From the NCBI GenBank assembly GCA_023898685.1, contig CP060234.1, positions 1,364,001-1,428,000 of the forward strand: a DNA stretch of 64,000 nucleotides. Reading direction: 5' to 3'. Under the pieces are notes generated by a model, which had not been told where the DNA came from, did no database searches, and was given only the letters and a program-made list of their open reading frames with translations. The position numbers and the translations under genes are program-made. How positions within the stretch are numbered: position 1 is the stretch's first letter; each line of letters starts with the position of its first letter. This DNA comes from Phycisphaeraceae bacterium (GTDB lineage: Bacteria > Planctomycetota > Phycisphaerae > Phycisphaerales > UBA1924). This document shows, piece by piece, positions 56,066 to 64,000 of this stretch.

Positions 56066-57970
56066 TCAGAGCTCGATCTGCATGCCGACCTCGATCACAC
56101 GATCGGTGGGGATGTGGAAATAGGCCGTGGCGGCGTGGGCGTTGCGTGACATGAGGGCGAAGAGCTTGCTGCGCCACGCGGCCATGCTCGGCTTCTTCGC
56201 GGAAAGCAGGGTCTCGCGTCCCAAGAAGAACGTCGTGGTCTCGGGGTCGATGTCGAGCCCGGCGGCGGCGGCCTGGCGGAGCAGGGCCGGGACGTTGGGC
56301 TGCTGCATGAACCCGTAGTGGGCGACGAGGAGCCTGAAGCCCATCGGGAGCGACTCGAACTCGATGCGTTGCGAGGCGCGGATGTGGCTCACTTCCTCGG
56401 TGACGATGGAGAGCAGGACGACCTGCTCGTGCAGGACGTGGTTGTGCCGCAGGTTGTGCTGCATTGAGGGCGGCACGTTGCGCAGGTTGCCGGTCATGAA
56501 GATCGCGGTGCCCGGGACGCGGGTGGGGGGGTCCTGCCGGATCTGCTCGATGAACGTGTCGACGGGCACGAGTTGCTCGCGGATGCGCTCACCCAGGATC
56601 ATCCGGCCCCGGCTCCAGGTGGTGAAGTGGACGAATACGAAGCCGGCAACGAGGAGCGGGAACCAGCCGCCGTGCTCGATCTTGATGATGTTGGCGCCGA
56701 AGAAGGCGAGATCGATCACGAGGAATGTGACCATGAGCGCGACGACGAGGGCGGGAGGCCACTTCCACCGGTTCCAGGCGAGGGCGGAGAAGAGGATGGT
56801 GGTGATGACCATGGTGATGGTGACCGCGACGCCGTAGGCGGCGGCGAGGCCGCTGGAGTTCTTGAAGCCCAGAACGAGGCCGATGGTGGCGGCGAGGAGG
56901 ACCCAGTTGATCAGGCCCAGGTAGATCTGCCCCATCTGTGAGGCGGAGGTGTGATCGATGCGGAGGCGCGGGGCGTAGCCGAGGTGGATGGCCTGCATGG
57001 TGAGGCTGAAGACGCCCGAGATGACGGCCTGGGAGGCGATGACGGTGGCGAGGGTGGCGAGGACGACGAGTGGATAGAGGGCCCAGTGGGGCGCGAGGCT
57101 GTAGAAGGTGTTGGCGGTGGCGTCGGGGTGCTCGAGCAGGTAGGCGCCCTGCCCGAAGTAGTTGAGCAGGAGTGAGGGAAGGACGACGCTGAACCACCCG
57201 AGGCGGATGGGCCTGGAGCCGAAATGGCCCATGTCGGCGTAGAGAGCCTCACCCCCGGTGGCCACGAGAAAGACCGAGCCCAGGACGAGGAACGCCTTGG
57301 CGCCCCCTGAAAAGAGGAACGCGAGCCCGTAGTGGGGGCTGAAGGCGCGGAGGACGCCCGGGTGGTGGACAAGCCCCCCGAGCCCCAGAATCGCGAGCGT
57401 GATGAACCAGACGGTGATGACGGGCCCGAAGAACGACCCGATCGCCGCGGTGCCCCGGTTCTGGATGGCGAAAAGGGCGATGAGGATGGCGATGGTGATC
57501 GGGATGACGTAGGGGTCGAAGGCGTCGGTGGCGACCTTGAGGCCCTCGACGGCGCTGAGGACCGAGATGGCGGGCGTGATCATGCCGTCGCCGTAGAGGA
57601 GGGCGGCGCCGAAGAGGCCCATGAGGACGAGCGCCCAGCGGAAGGGCTTGGCGCGGGTGACGCGGCGGGGCTCCATGAGCGCCATGAGGGCGAGAATGCC
57701 GCCCTCGCCGTTGTTGTCGGCGCGGAGCACGAAGACGAGGTACTTGACCGAAATGATGATGATCAGCGCCCAGACGATGAGGGAGAGCACGCCGTAGACG
57801 TGGGGGGGCGTGACGGCGACGGCGTGCTCGCCGTGGAAGCACTCGCGGAGGGCGTAGAGGGGGCTGGTGCCGATATCGCCGTAGACGACGCCCAGGGCGA
57901 GGAGCGTCATCCGCAGGATTTGGCGATTCTGTTGTCCAGAATCTTTGTCGCCGGTCTGGTTGTTGGTCAT
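56066..57970 (-). CDS. kup: KUP/HAK/KT family potassium transporter
   Basis: A 634-residue membrane protein of the Kup family, a proton-coupled potassium importer. The opening LALGVVYGDIGTSPLYALRE is diagnostic, followed by VLRADNNGEGGILALMALM, LYGDGMITPAISVLSAVEGL and GGEALYADMGHFG. Twelve hydrophobic segments are followed by a C-terminal cytoplasmic domain of about 180 residues (VPGTAIFMTGNLRNVPPSMQ; FLGRETLLSAK). The length is close to E. coli Kup (622). It stands alone with 319 bases of non-coding DNA upstream. Confidence 0.96.
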   Translation of the reverse strand: MTNNQTGDKDSGQQNRQILRMTLLALGVVYGDIGTSPLYALRECFHGEHAVAVTPPHVYGVLSLIVWALIIIISVKYLVFVLRADNNGEGGILALMALMEPRRVTRAKPFRWALVLMGLFGAALLYGDGMITPAISVLSAVEGLKVATDAFDPYVIPITIAILIALFAIQNRGTAAIGSFFGPVITVWFITLAILGLGGLVHHPGVLRAFSPHYGLAFLFSGGAKAFLVLGSVFLVATGGEALYADMGHFGSRPIRLGWFSVVLPSLLLNYFGQGAYLLEHPDATANTFYSLAPHWALYPLVVLATLATVIASQAVISGVFSLTMQAIHLGYAPRLRIDHTSASQMGQIYLGLINWVLLAATIGLVLGFKNSSGLAAAYGVAVTITMVITTILFSALAWNRWKWPPALVVALMVTFLVIDLAFFGANIIKIEHGGWFPLLVAGFVFVHFTTWSRGRMILGERIREQLVPVDTFIEQIRQDPPTRVPGTAIFMTGNLRNVPPSMQHNLRHNHVLHEQVVLLSIVTEEVSHIRASQRIEFESLPMGFRLLVAHYGFMQQPNVPALLRQAAAAGLDIDPETTTFFLGRETLLSAKKPSMAAWRSKLFALMSRNAHAATAYFHIPTDRVIEVGMQIEL

Positions 57971-58289
57971 TGGCGGGCCCGTACCTTGGGGTGGGGAGAT
58001 GGAATCTGTTGGCCTCCCGGCACGGAAGGGGAAGGCTACGGGGGCGGTGCGCCCCGATCAACGCCCTGTTTGTGCGGTTCCTATTTGGCATATCGCTCGT
58101 GATTTCGGTTGCTGGCGACGGGGCCGCATGCCGGGGGTGTTGTTTTTTTGTGGTCGGCGGCGGGTGAGGTGCTGAAAGACGGGCGGCGGGCTTCCCATGA
58201 AGTGAACTGGGAGCCGGCATTGGGCCGGCTATTGGGACGGGCCGGGGAGGTCCGCCGGGAGCACGCAAGGGTTTCAGAAGGAGCACGCC
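57971..58289. other. 319-bp divergent gap
   Basis: No gene is seen. The region must contain the promoters of kup (minus) and the coiled-coil gene (plus). The only notable element is a run of T at about 58141-58148 after GGGGGTG. AAGGAG before 58290 is the ribosome site of the next gene. Confidence 0.4.
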
Positions 58290-59246
58290 ATGGGATGCTT
58301 CGTCAAGGGCATGGTTCGATTCGGAGTGTTGGCGGCGCTCGCCGGCGGGACGGCGGCGGTGGTGGCCGAGGCCGCCCGGCCGGGCAGCGTGAGCGCGATC
58401 CTGCACCAGTCGTGCGGGATGGTGGGCCGGGTGATCGACAACAACATCGACGACCCGATCGCGCTGCGGGCCCAGATCGCCGATCTGGAGGCCGAGTATC
58501 CGAAGAAGATCGCCGACGTTCGGTCGGATCTGAGCGAGGTCCGCGAGCAGATCTCCCAACTCGAGCGGGAGCGGGGCGTGAGCGAGAAGGTCGTGCAGTT
58601 GACCGCCGCCGACCTGAACCTGATCGAGACCGGGATCACCCGGGCCAAGTCGGTCTCGGATGCGAATCAGGGTGCGATCGTTCGGATCGCGTTCAACGAG
58701 GAGCACCTAAGTGCCTCGGCGGCGCTGGCGAAGCGCTCGCAGATCTCCCAGACGAAGTCGGTCTACCAGGGCCGGGTCAAGGAGATCGACACCGAATTGG
58801 GGTATCTGGGCGAGCAGGAATCGCAGCTCGCGGATCTGCTCAACAGGCTGGAGAACGAGCACGCGGAGTTCCAGGCGCAGCTCTACCAGCTCGACGCGCA
58901 GATCGACTCAATCGACCGGAACAACCGCCTGATCGCGATGATGGAAGATCGCCAGAAGACGATCGATGAGCACAGCCGTTACCAGGCCCACAGCCTGCAG
59001 CAGCTCCAGGATCGGCTGGCGAAGATCCGCGGCCAGCAGCAGTCGCGGCTCGCGGCGGCGGCCGAGGTGCATCGGAAGCAGGACTACGTCTCCCAGGCGG
59101 AGATGCTGGTCGACCAGGATGAGCAGGTCCGCCTGCTGGTTGATCCGGAGGGCGCCGGCCAGATCAAGTGGCATGATGATCCGGACGTGATCGAGGTCGA
59201 CCCGAGCAAGCCCGCGCCGGGCGACCAGGTGGTCTCGAACAACTGA
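58290..59246 (+). CDS. Coiled-coil protein with N-terminal hydrophobic segment
   Basis: A 318-residue protein. Residues 8-30 are a hydrophobic segment (RFGVLAALAGGTAAVVAEAA), either a signal peptide or an anchor. From residue 50 to 270 it is almost entirely helical with heptad-like patterns (LRAQIADLEAEYPKKIADVR; LSEVREQISQLERE; LGEQESQLADLLNRLENEHA) indicating long coiled coils. The acidic tail ends GDQVVSNN. It resembles phage-shock or filament-forming proteins only in general shape, so no family is assigned. It has a good ribosome site and a strong terminator of its own. It precedes mreB, but a link with cell shape is only positional. Confidence 0.75.
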   Translation: MGCFVKGMVRFGVLAALAGGTAAVVAEAARPGSVSAILHQSCGMVGRVIDNNIDDPIALRAQIADLEAEYPKKIADVRSDLSEVREQISQLERERGVSEKVVQLTAADLNLIETGITRAKSVSDANQGAIVRIAFNEEHLSASAALAKRSQISQTKSVYQGRVKEIDTELGYLGEQESQLADLLNRLENEHAEFQAQLYQLDAQIDSIDRNNRLIAMMEDRQKTIDEHSRYQAHSLQQLQDRLAKIRGQQQSRLAAAAEVHRKQDYVSQAEMLVDQDEQVRLLVDPEGAGQIKWHDDPDVIEVDPSKPAPGDQVVSNN

Positions 59247-59280
59247 CACCCGAACCGGGAATGAGCACACCATCCCGAGA

Positions 59281-59318
59281 CCCCCCGTGGCTGGCGAGCG
59301 CCGGCCTCGGGGGGTTTC
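59281..59318 (+). terminator. Rho-independent terminator
   Basis: CCCCCCG at 59281-59287 pairs with CGGGGGG at 59308-59314, with an inner GGCTGGC/GCCGGCC stem around GAGC, followed by TTTCC. It separates the coiled-coil gene from mreB. Confidence 0.88.
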
Positions 59319-59504
59319 CTGTTGGCTTCGGGGTCTGGCCAGAGGTGGGCCGGCTCGCTTTCTGGCGGCGGCCCGCCTCCGTCTATTTTTCGCGTCTGGT
59401 GGCCGGGACGGACGAAACCCGATAAGTTGTTACTGCGCCACGGAGTCCGCCCACGGATGGGCGGCGGTGGCCGGCCCGCTTTCGCGATTGGAGACCCGCG
59501 GCCC

Positions 59505-60554
59505 GTGGTCTGGGAACGACTGAGCCGACTGTTTACGGTCGACATGGGGATCGACCTCGGGACGTGCAACACCCTCGTCGCGGTGCGCGGGCAGGGGATT
59601 GTGCTGAACGAGCCCAGCGTGGTCGCCGTGAAGAAGGGCACCAACCAGGTGCTCAAGAACGGGCAGGCCGTGGGGTGGGTCGCCAAGGAGATGCTGGGCA
59701 AGACGCCGGGCTCGATCACCGCGGTGCGTCCGCTCAAGGACGGCGTGATCAGCGACTTCGAGATCACCGAGGCGATGCTCAACTACTTCATCACCAAGGT
59801 CACCGGGCGGATGCGCTGGGTGGGCCCCCGGGTGGTGATCTCCATTCCTTCCGGTATCACCGCGGTCGAGAAGCGCGCGGTGTTCGACTCGGCCGACCGG
59901 GCGGGGGCGAGCCGGACATATCTGCTCGAGGAGCCCATCGCGGCGGCGATCGGGGCCGGGCTTCCGTTCGCGGAGCCCACGGCGTCGATGATCGTGGACA
60001 TCGGGGGCGGGACGACGGAGGTCGCGATCATGTCGCTGGCCGACATCGCGACGTGCCAGAGCGTGCGTGTCGCGGGCGACGACATGGACGAGGCGATCAT
60101 CAGCCACATGAAGCGGACGTACAACCTGATGATCGGCGAGCAGACGGCCGAGCGGATCAAGATCGAGATCGGGTCGGCGGCGCCGACGGGCGAGGAGACG
60201 TCGATGGAGGTGCGCGGGCGGGACATGATCTCGGGCCTGCCGCGCAAGACGGTGATCACGAGCGAGGAGGTCCGCGAGGCGTTGCAGGAGCCGGTGAACG
60301 CGATCATCGACACGGTGACGAGCACGCTGGAGAAGGCGGAGCCCGAGCTCGCGGCGGACCTGGTGGAGAACGGGATCATGCTCGCGGGCGGGGGCTCGCT
60401 GCTGCGCGGGCTGGGGATTGTGCTCCAGAAGGCGACGGGGCTTGAGGTGCGGATGGCCGACGACCCGCTGACGTGCGTGGCGCGGGGGACGGCGATCTAC
60501 CTCGAGAACATCGAGGACTGGAAGCAGACGCTCGAGAACGACATGGACCTGTAG
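59505..60554 (+). CDS. mreB: Rod-shape-determining protein MreB
   Basis: A 349-residue bacterial actin that organises lateral cell-wall synthesis at the inner membrane. It has the phosphate-1 loop DMGIDLGTCNTLV, VAVRGQGIVLNEPSVVAV, KDGVISDFEITEAMLNYF, the phosphate-2 loop DIGGGTTEVAIMS and the adenosine motif IMLAGGGSLLRGL. The GTG at 59505 gives the usual short amphipathic start VWERLSRLF that anchors MreB in the membrane; GGAG lies upstream. An ATG 48 bases earlier is in frame but unusual. It begins an mreBCD cluster. Confidence 0.97.
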   Translation: MVWERLSRLFTVDMGIDLGTCNTLVAVRGQGIVLNEPSVVAVKKGTNQVLKNGQAVGWVAKEMLGKTPGSITAVRPLKDGVISDFEITEAMLNYFITKVTGRMRWVGPRVVISIPSGITAVEKRAVFDSADRAGASRTYLLEEPIAAAIGAGLPFAEPTASMIVDIGGGTTEVAIMSLADIATCQSVRVAGDDMDEAIISHMKRTYNLMIGEQTAERIKIEIGSAAPTGEETSMEVRGRDMISGLPRKTVITSEEVREALQEPVNAIIDTVTSTLEKAEPELAADLVENGIMLAGGGSLLRGLGIVLQKATGLEVRMADDPLTCVARGTAIYLENIEDWKQTLENDMDL

Positions 60555-60602
60555 TCACGCAGGCGCCAGGCAGGGCCCGCCCGGGCCGCATGGTCGGCTC
60601 CG

Positions 60603-61502
60603 ATGGCCAGACACCAGCACCAGCATCCGCTCATCCGCTATTCGTTGCCGGCGACGGTGACGCTGCTGGTGGTGACGGCGTTGATGCCCGTGCGGTATCT
60701 CGACTGGGTCGGGTGGTTCGGCGGGCTGGCGGCGACGGTGTTCACGCCGATCAGTGACCCGATGGTGTGGGTGGCGCGGTGGCTCGCGCCGGCGAGCCGG
60801 GTGCACGAGGACGACGACCGGATTGTCACGCTCGAGCATGACCGGGACGAGCTCAAGCGGCGGTTGCTCGTCGCACGGCAACGCGTCGACGAGCTGGAGG
60901 AGCAGTTGGCCGACCTCGAGGCGGGGAGCAGGCGGGCACCGGATGTCGCGGTGCTCCAGTTGACGCGGCCGGTCGTCGGCGCGTCGAGCGATCCGTCGAG
61001 CGGGCTGCTGCGCGTCAAGGCGGGGCGGCGAGACGGGATCACGGCGCACAGCACGATCACGACGGTCCGCGGCGTGCAACTCCACGGGCAGGTGGTGTCG
61101 GTCGACCGGCTCGAGTGCATCGTGATGCCGATCACCGAGCCCGAGTCGGGGCTGCTGCGAGGGCGGGTGCTGCTCGACGGGGCCGGCGAGACGAGCCTGC
61201 TCTGCCAGCTCGCGCCGACCGGGATGGGCACTTTCCGGGGCGACGTCGAGTATCCCGACCCGAAGCCGGGCGAAGCGAAGCCCCCCGAGCTCGAGCCGGG
61301 CATGGAGGTGGTGCTCGACGATCCGGCGTGGCCCGAGTCGGCGCAGATGTTCACGATCGGGCTGATCGAGCGCGTCGAGCCCGACAAGGAGCAGCCGCTC
61401 CGCAGCAACATCGTCGTGAGGCCGCGGGACGGGCTGGACTTGAGGCGTGTGCGCGAGGTGATCCTGCGTGTGCCGCTGACGCCCGGGGAGGACGGCCCGT
61501 GA
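60603..61502 (+). CDS. mreC: Rod-shape-determining protein MreC
   Basis: A 299-residue MreC-like protein: a short cytoplasmic start, a membrane helix (residues 15-30, PATVTLLVVTALMPV), a coiled coil around residues 70-105 (LEHDRDELKRRLLVARQRVD followed by ELEEQLADLE), and a periplasmic beta domain with VKAGRRDGI and GLLRGRVLLDG. MreC links MreB filaments to cell-wall enzymes. Sequence identity to E. coli MreC looks low, but length, topology and position between mreB and mreD support the call. Its stop overlaps the mreD start (GTGA), so translation is coupled. Confidence 0.92.
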   Translation: MARHQHQHPLIRYSLPATVTLLVVTALMPVRYLDWVGWFGGLAATVFTPISDPMVWVARWLAPASRVHEDDDRIVTLEHDRDELKRRLLVARQRVDELEEQLADLEAGSRRAPDVAVLQLTRPVVGASSDPSSGLLRVKAGRRDGITAHSTITTVRGVQLHGQVVSVDRLECIVMPITEPESGLLRGRVLLDGAGETSLLCQLAPTGMGTFRGDVEYPDPKPGEAKPPELEPGMEVVLDDPAWPESAQMFTIGLIERVEPDKEQPLRSNIVVRPRDGLDLRRVREVILRVPLTPGEDGP

Positions 61503-62056
61503 GCTGGATCGTCTTCCTCGTCGTGTCGTGGATCGCGTTCGGGCTCGAGCTGGGGCTGCGGGATGCGCTGCGGCTTTCGCCAGGCAACATCGCGCCGAGC
61601 TTCGTGGTGCCGGTGATGGTGTACGTCGCGCTCTCGGCGCCGCCCAAGCAGGCGCTCTGGTCGGCGCTGCTGCTGGGGGCACTGCTCGACCTGACGGGCG
61701 AGATCGCGCGGACGGACATGACCGCGGCGTGGATCTTGGGGCCCAGCGCGATCGGGCTGCTCATCGCCGCCCAGTTTGTGATCACGGTGCGGGGGATGGT
61801 GATCCGTCGGCATCCGCTGACGCTGGTGGTGCTCTCGATCGTGGCGGCGGGGGTGGCGCAGACGGTGGTCGTCGCGTTCCTCACGGTGCGACACCTCTAC
61901 GGCGACCCGATCGCGTTCGCTCCGACGGGCGAACTGGTCACGCGGCTGGGCTCGGCGCTGTACACGGGGGCGACCGCGTTCGTGTGGGCGATCGTGCTGC
62001 GGCCCGTCGATCCGCTGTTCCGGTTCCAGCACGACCGGATCGGGCGGCGGTACTGA
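61499..62056 (+). CDS. mreD: Rod-shape-determining protein MreD
   Basis: A 185-residue, very hydrophobic protein with five or so membrane segments (WIVFLVVSWIAFGLELGLRD; FVVPVMVYVALSA; LVVLSIVAAGVAQTVVVAFL). MreD family members are poorly conserved; the assignment rests on topology, the SGALLDLTGE-like motif (LLGALLDLTGEIARTD) and its place directly after mreC, with a GTG start overlapping the mreC stop. The usual downstream penicillin-binding protein 2 and rodA genes are absent; instead the next gene is on the opposite strand. Confidence 0.9.
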   Translation: MSWIVFLVVSWIAFGLELGLRDALRLSPGNIAPSFVVPVMVYVALSAPPKQALWSALLLGALLDLTGEIARTDMTAAWILGPSAIGLLIAAQFVITVRGMVIRRHPLTLVVLSIVAAGVAQTVVVAFLTVRHLYGDPIAFAPTGELVTRLGSALYTGATAFVWAIVLRPVDPLFRFQHDRIGRRY

Positions 62057-62123
62057 GGCGAGCTTTGGATTCGGCGGAACGAGCCGGGGGTGCGAGCGGG
62101 GATGGCCCGAATGGCGCTTCCAT

Positions 62124-62483
62124 TCACACCTTCAGGTCGAGTCTCGACCGAACGCGGGCTTGCTCCGCTTTTCCGCGCTCGCGGTCGGCCTCGACGCGGG
62201 CCCGGTCGTCGCCCCGCCGGGCGGCTTCCTCGAGCGTCGCCCGCTTCTTCTCGTGGCGCTCGATCACGTCACGGGCCTCGGCGTGCTCGCGCTCGCGGAT
62301 CGCCCGCAGACGCTCCTCGGCTCGCTCCTGCTTCGCCCGCTCCTCGGCCCGGCGTTCGCGGTTCTCCGCCATCCGCTTCAGGGAGGCGTCGACCACGTCG
62401 CCCATCACCTTCGCCTGGCGCGACCGAACGCCCGCGATCAGCAGATCAGCCGAGACACCCACCTGGCCGGGCTCGCGCACCAT
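62124..62483 (-). CDS. Small charged coiled-coil protein
   Basis: A 119-residue protein made almost wholly of Glu, Arg, Ala and Lys from residue 30 (RMAENRERRAEERAKQERAE followed by ERLRAIREREHAEARDV), predicted to form one long helix or coiled coil. The N-terminal part (GVSADLLIAGVRSRQAKVMG) is more ordinary. No family is recognised. It converges with mreD and is divergent from ybeY. Low complexity makes the call less certain, but the codon pattern is uniform and no repeat element is present. Confidence 0.55.
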   Translation of the reverse strand: MVREPGQVGVSADLLIAGVRSRQAKVMGDVVDASLKRMAENRERRAEERAKQERAEERLRAIREREHAEARDVIERHEKKRATLEEAARRGDDRARVEADRERGKAEQARVRSRLDLKV

Positions 62484-62700
62484 CCCGGCTCGTCTCGTCC
62501 GGAAACCACCCCCGATTCATGCCAACCGGCCAATCGGCATCGGATCGCCCCCGGGCGCGGCCGGCCGGGCGGCCCACCCCCCGGATTCTGGCACGACCCC
62601 ACAACGGGGCCGCGGCTGGACAGACCGACGCGATCCGCTAGAGTGGACAGCAGAGCAGGCCGAAGAACCCCGCCGGGTCTTTTCCGCCTGGGCCAACGCC

Positions 62701-63246
62701 ATGGACGACGAAACGAGCTCTTCAGAACCGCCGTCTCCGGACGACTCGCCCGGGCGAGAACAGGCCGGCCGCGCCCCGAGCCCGGCCGGTTTCGACCTGC
62801 TCGATCCGGCCCGGCTTCTCACGGACGCCCAGCACACGCGCTTGTGCGGCAGCGCCGTGGCCGCTCTGGCTCACCTGGGCTCGCCGGGAGAGGTGCGGGC
62901 GCGTGTCGTTTCTGATGCCGAGATGGCCGACGCCCATGAGCGCTATTCGGGCGTGGCGGGCACGACCGACGTTTTGACCTTTGACCTGTCCGAGGCCGGG
63001 GCGCTGGACACCGATCTGCTGGTCTGTGTCGACGAGGCCCGTCGCCAGGCCGACCGGCGGGGCCACCCCGTCGAGCACGAGCTCACGCTCTACATCATCC
63101 ACGGCGTCCTTCACTGCCTGGGGTACGACGACAAGTCGGACGCCGATTCCGCCCGCATGCACGCCGAGGAGGACCGCATCCTGACCGCGATCGGGCTGGG
63201 CCCTGTGTATGCCGCGCACGCGGGGGCACGGGGGGATCGGCCATGA
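62701..63246 (+). CDS. ybeY: Endoribonuclease YbeY
   Basis: A 181-residue YbeY, a metal-dependent RNase for rRNA maturation and ribosome quality control. Recognisable parts are RVVSDAEMADAHERYSGVAG, TTDVLTFDLSE and the metal site HGVLHCLGYDDKSDADSARM. The third histidine ligand of E. coli YbeY (HxxxHxxxxxH) is replaced by Asp/Lys, a variant also known from some Bacteroidota, so this is probably not inactivating. The N-terminal 35 residues are a low-complexity extension. The stop overlaps the next start (ATGA), which couples it to the CNNM/CorC gene, a common pairing. Confidence 0.92.
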   Translation: MDDETSSSEPPSPDDSPGREQAGRAPSPAGFDLLDPARLLTDAQHTRLCGSAVAALAHLGSPGEVRARVVSDAEMADAHERYSGVAGTTDVLTFDLSEAGALDTDLLVCVDEARRQADRRGHPVEHELTLYIIHGVLHCLGYDDKSDADSARMHAEEDRILTAIGLGPVYAAHAGARGDRP

Positions 63247-64000
63247 CCGAGCACGTGTGGCTCTGGATCGCCCTCGCGGCCGTGGCCATCGGCGCCGTGC
63301 TCTCCGCGGTCCAGATCGCGCTGCGGGACGTCTCGCGCGTCGCGCTCGAGGACCTGGTCAAGGGTCCGCGCCGTGGTTCGACCAACGGCAACGGCGGCGA
63401 CGATCGCCTGCCGCACTATCTCGAGGCGATCCTCGATGATCTGCCGGGCCACACCGCGGCGGTCGCGGTGCCGCGTGTGCTCTGCACGCTCACGGTGGGG
63501 CTCGCGGTCGTGCTCTGGATCCGTGATCTGCGCGGGGCGCCGTCGGTGGGCGCCGTCGAGGCGGTGATCGGTCTGCTCGCGGCGGGCGTGATCACCTGGC
63601 TCACGGGCGTCGTCATCCCGCTCGCCCTCGCCGAGCACGCGGCCGAGCGCGTGGTCGTTGCTTTCGCGTGGCTGGTGCGCTCGCTGGCGGTCACGTTCTC
63701 GCCCCTTCGGCGATTCGTTGCGTTCACGACCGAGATCGTCCGCCGGCTCGCGGGTGGGCAGGCGAAGGGATCGGCCGAGGCCCGAGAGGCCGAGCTGTTG
63801 AGCCTCGTCGAAGAATCCGAGCGGGAGGGCGACTTCGACGAGACCGAGCGCGAGATGATCGAGGCGGTCGTGGAGTTTCGCTCGACGACGGTCGAACAGA
63901 TCATGACTCCCCGCACCGAGATCCAGGGCTTCGAGTACACCGACGACCTCGAGGCGGTCAAGCAGGCCGCCCGTGACGCGACGCATTCGCGCATCCCGGT
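63243..64000 (+). CDS. CNNM/CorC-type transporter or hemolysin-like protein (N-terminal part)
   Basis: The first 252 residues of a gene that runs off the window. It has an N-terminal DUF21-like membrane domain with hydrophobic helices (VWLWIALAAVAIGAVLSAVQ; AVPRVLCTLTVGLAVVLWIR; VIGLLAAGVITWLTGVVIPL followed by ALAEHA), then the linker SLVEESEREGDFDETEREMI and the start of the CBS pair at VEQIMTPRTEIQGFEY and HSRIPV. Such proteins are linked to magnesium or cobalt movement. It starts within the ybeY stop (ATGA). No stop codon occurs before the window end. Confidence 0.9.
   Translation, partial: MTEHVWLWIALAAVAIGAVLSAVQIALRDVSRVALEDLVKGPRRGSTNGNGGDDRLPHYLEAILDDLPGHTAAVAVPRVLCTLTVGLAVVLWIRDLRGAPSVGAVEAVIGLLAAGVITWLTGVVIPLALAEHAAERVVVAFAWLVRSLAVTFSPLRRFVAFTTEIVRRLAGGQAKGSAEAREAELLSLVEESEREGDFDETEREMIEAVVEFRSTTVEQIMTPRTEIQGFEYTDDLEAVKQAARDATHSRIP

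Noticed and set aside
62701..63246. Loss of function in YbeY because the third histidine ligand is missing.
   Set aside because: A variant metal site with Asp/Lys at this point is found in other bacterial groups, so the substitution alone does not indicate decay.

Overview
The window is high-GC, densely packed chromosomal DNA from a bacterium that most resembles the Planctomycetota, class Phycisphaerae (inference). The reasons are secreted proteins with PEP-CTERM-like tails (VPAPG or VPTPG, a hydrophobic stretch, then RRRR), extracellular proteins ending in dockerin-like EF-hand pairs, a sigma factor gene next to a Ser/Thr kinase gene, and core genes arranged as isolated units rather than long operons. 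No rRNA, tRNA, CRISPR array, prophage or intact insertion sequence was seen.

Layout. 1-6.6 kb: the end of aroB, a ParA-like ATPase fused to a carbohydrate-binding (CBM48-like) domain, a degenerate ParA-like partner, a class I amidotransferase, a DUF4340 protein and an SDR oxidoreductase. 6.6-14 kb: a cluster of palindromic repeats, endonuclease IV, a sigma/anti-sigma pair followed by a frameshifted PEP-CTERM tail, an orphan ABC ATPase, a Nudix hydrolase carrying parS sites, ParB, a small basic DNA-binding-like protein, a lipoprotein and a YjfB-like protein. 14-27 kb: clpB, a membrane-anchored EEP phosphatase, a haem-binding DUF3365 lipoprotein, a roughly 800-bp non-coding stretch with five hairpins ending in a terminator, a class IV aminotransferase, a PEP-CTERM protein, dnaE and fic. 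27-43 kb: ppc, ubiX, pyrB-gmk, an FHA-GAF histidine kinase, an OPT transporter, holA, lipoproteins and clpC. 43-52 kb: secreted and surface proteins, a TPR-sulfotransferase, prmC, a dihaem peroxidase with a dockerin-like tail and a YhaM-like exoribonuclease. 52-64 kb: a membrane Ser/Thr kinase with its sigma factor, kup, a coiled-coil protein, mreBCD, ybeY and the start of a CNNM/CorC transporter gene.

How the genes relate. Chromosome segregation is represented by parB with two perfect parS palindromes just upstream, while the ParA-like genes lie about 9 kb away beside aroB. Replication (dnaE, holA), protein quality control (clpB, clpC) and cell shape (mreBCD) dominate the conserved part. The accessory part is mainly envelope and extracellular.

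The most unusual signal is a set of small repeats. Arms built on the 8-base unit GGCACGGA sit in frame inside dnaE (three places) and clpB (one place). Because 8 is not a multiple of 3 and neither strand of the unit contains a stop codon, the unit is readable in all six frames, so it can enter coding sequence without truncating the protein. A different palindrome sits in dnaE as a fourth insertion, and further palindromes occupy intergenic gaps. Other notable points are the ParA-CBM48 fusion, the hairpin-rich candidate RNA, and nine genes whose TACACT-like -10 box lies 5-9 bases before the start codon, suggesting leaderless mRNAs.
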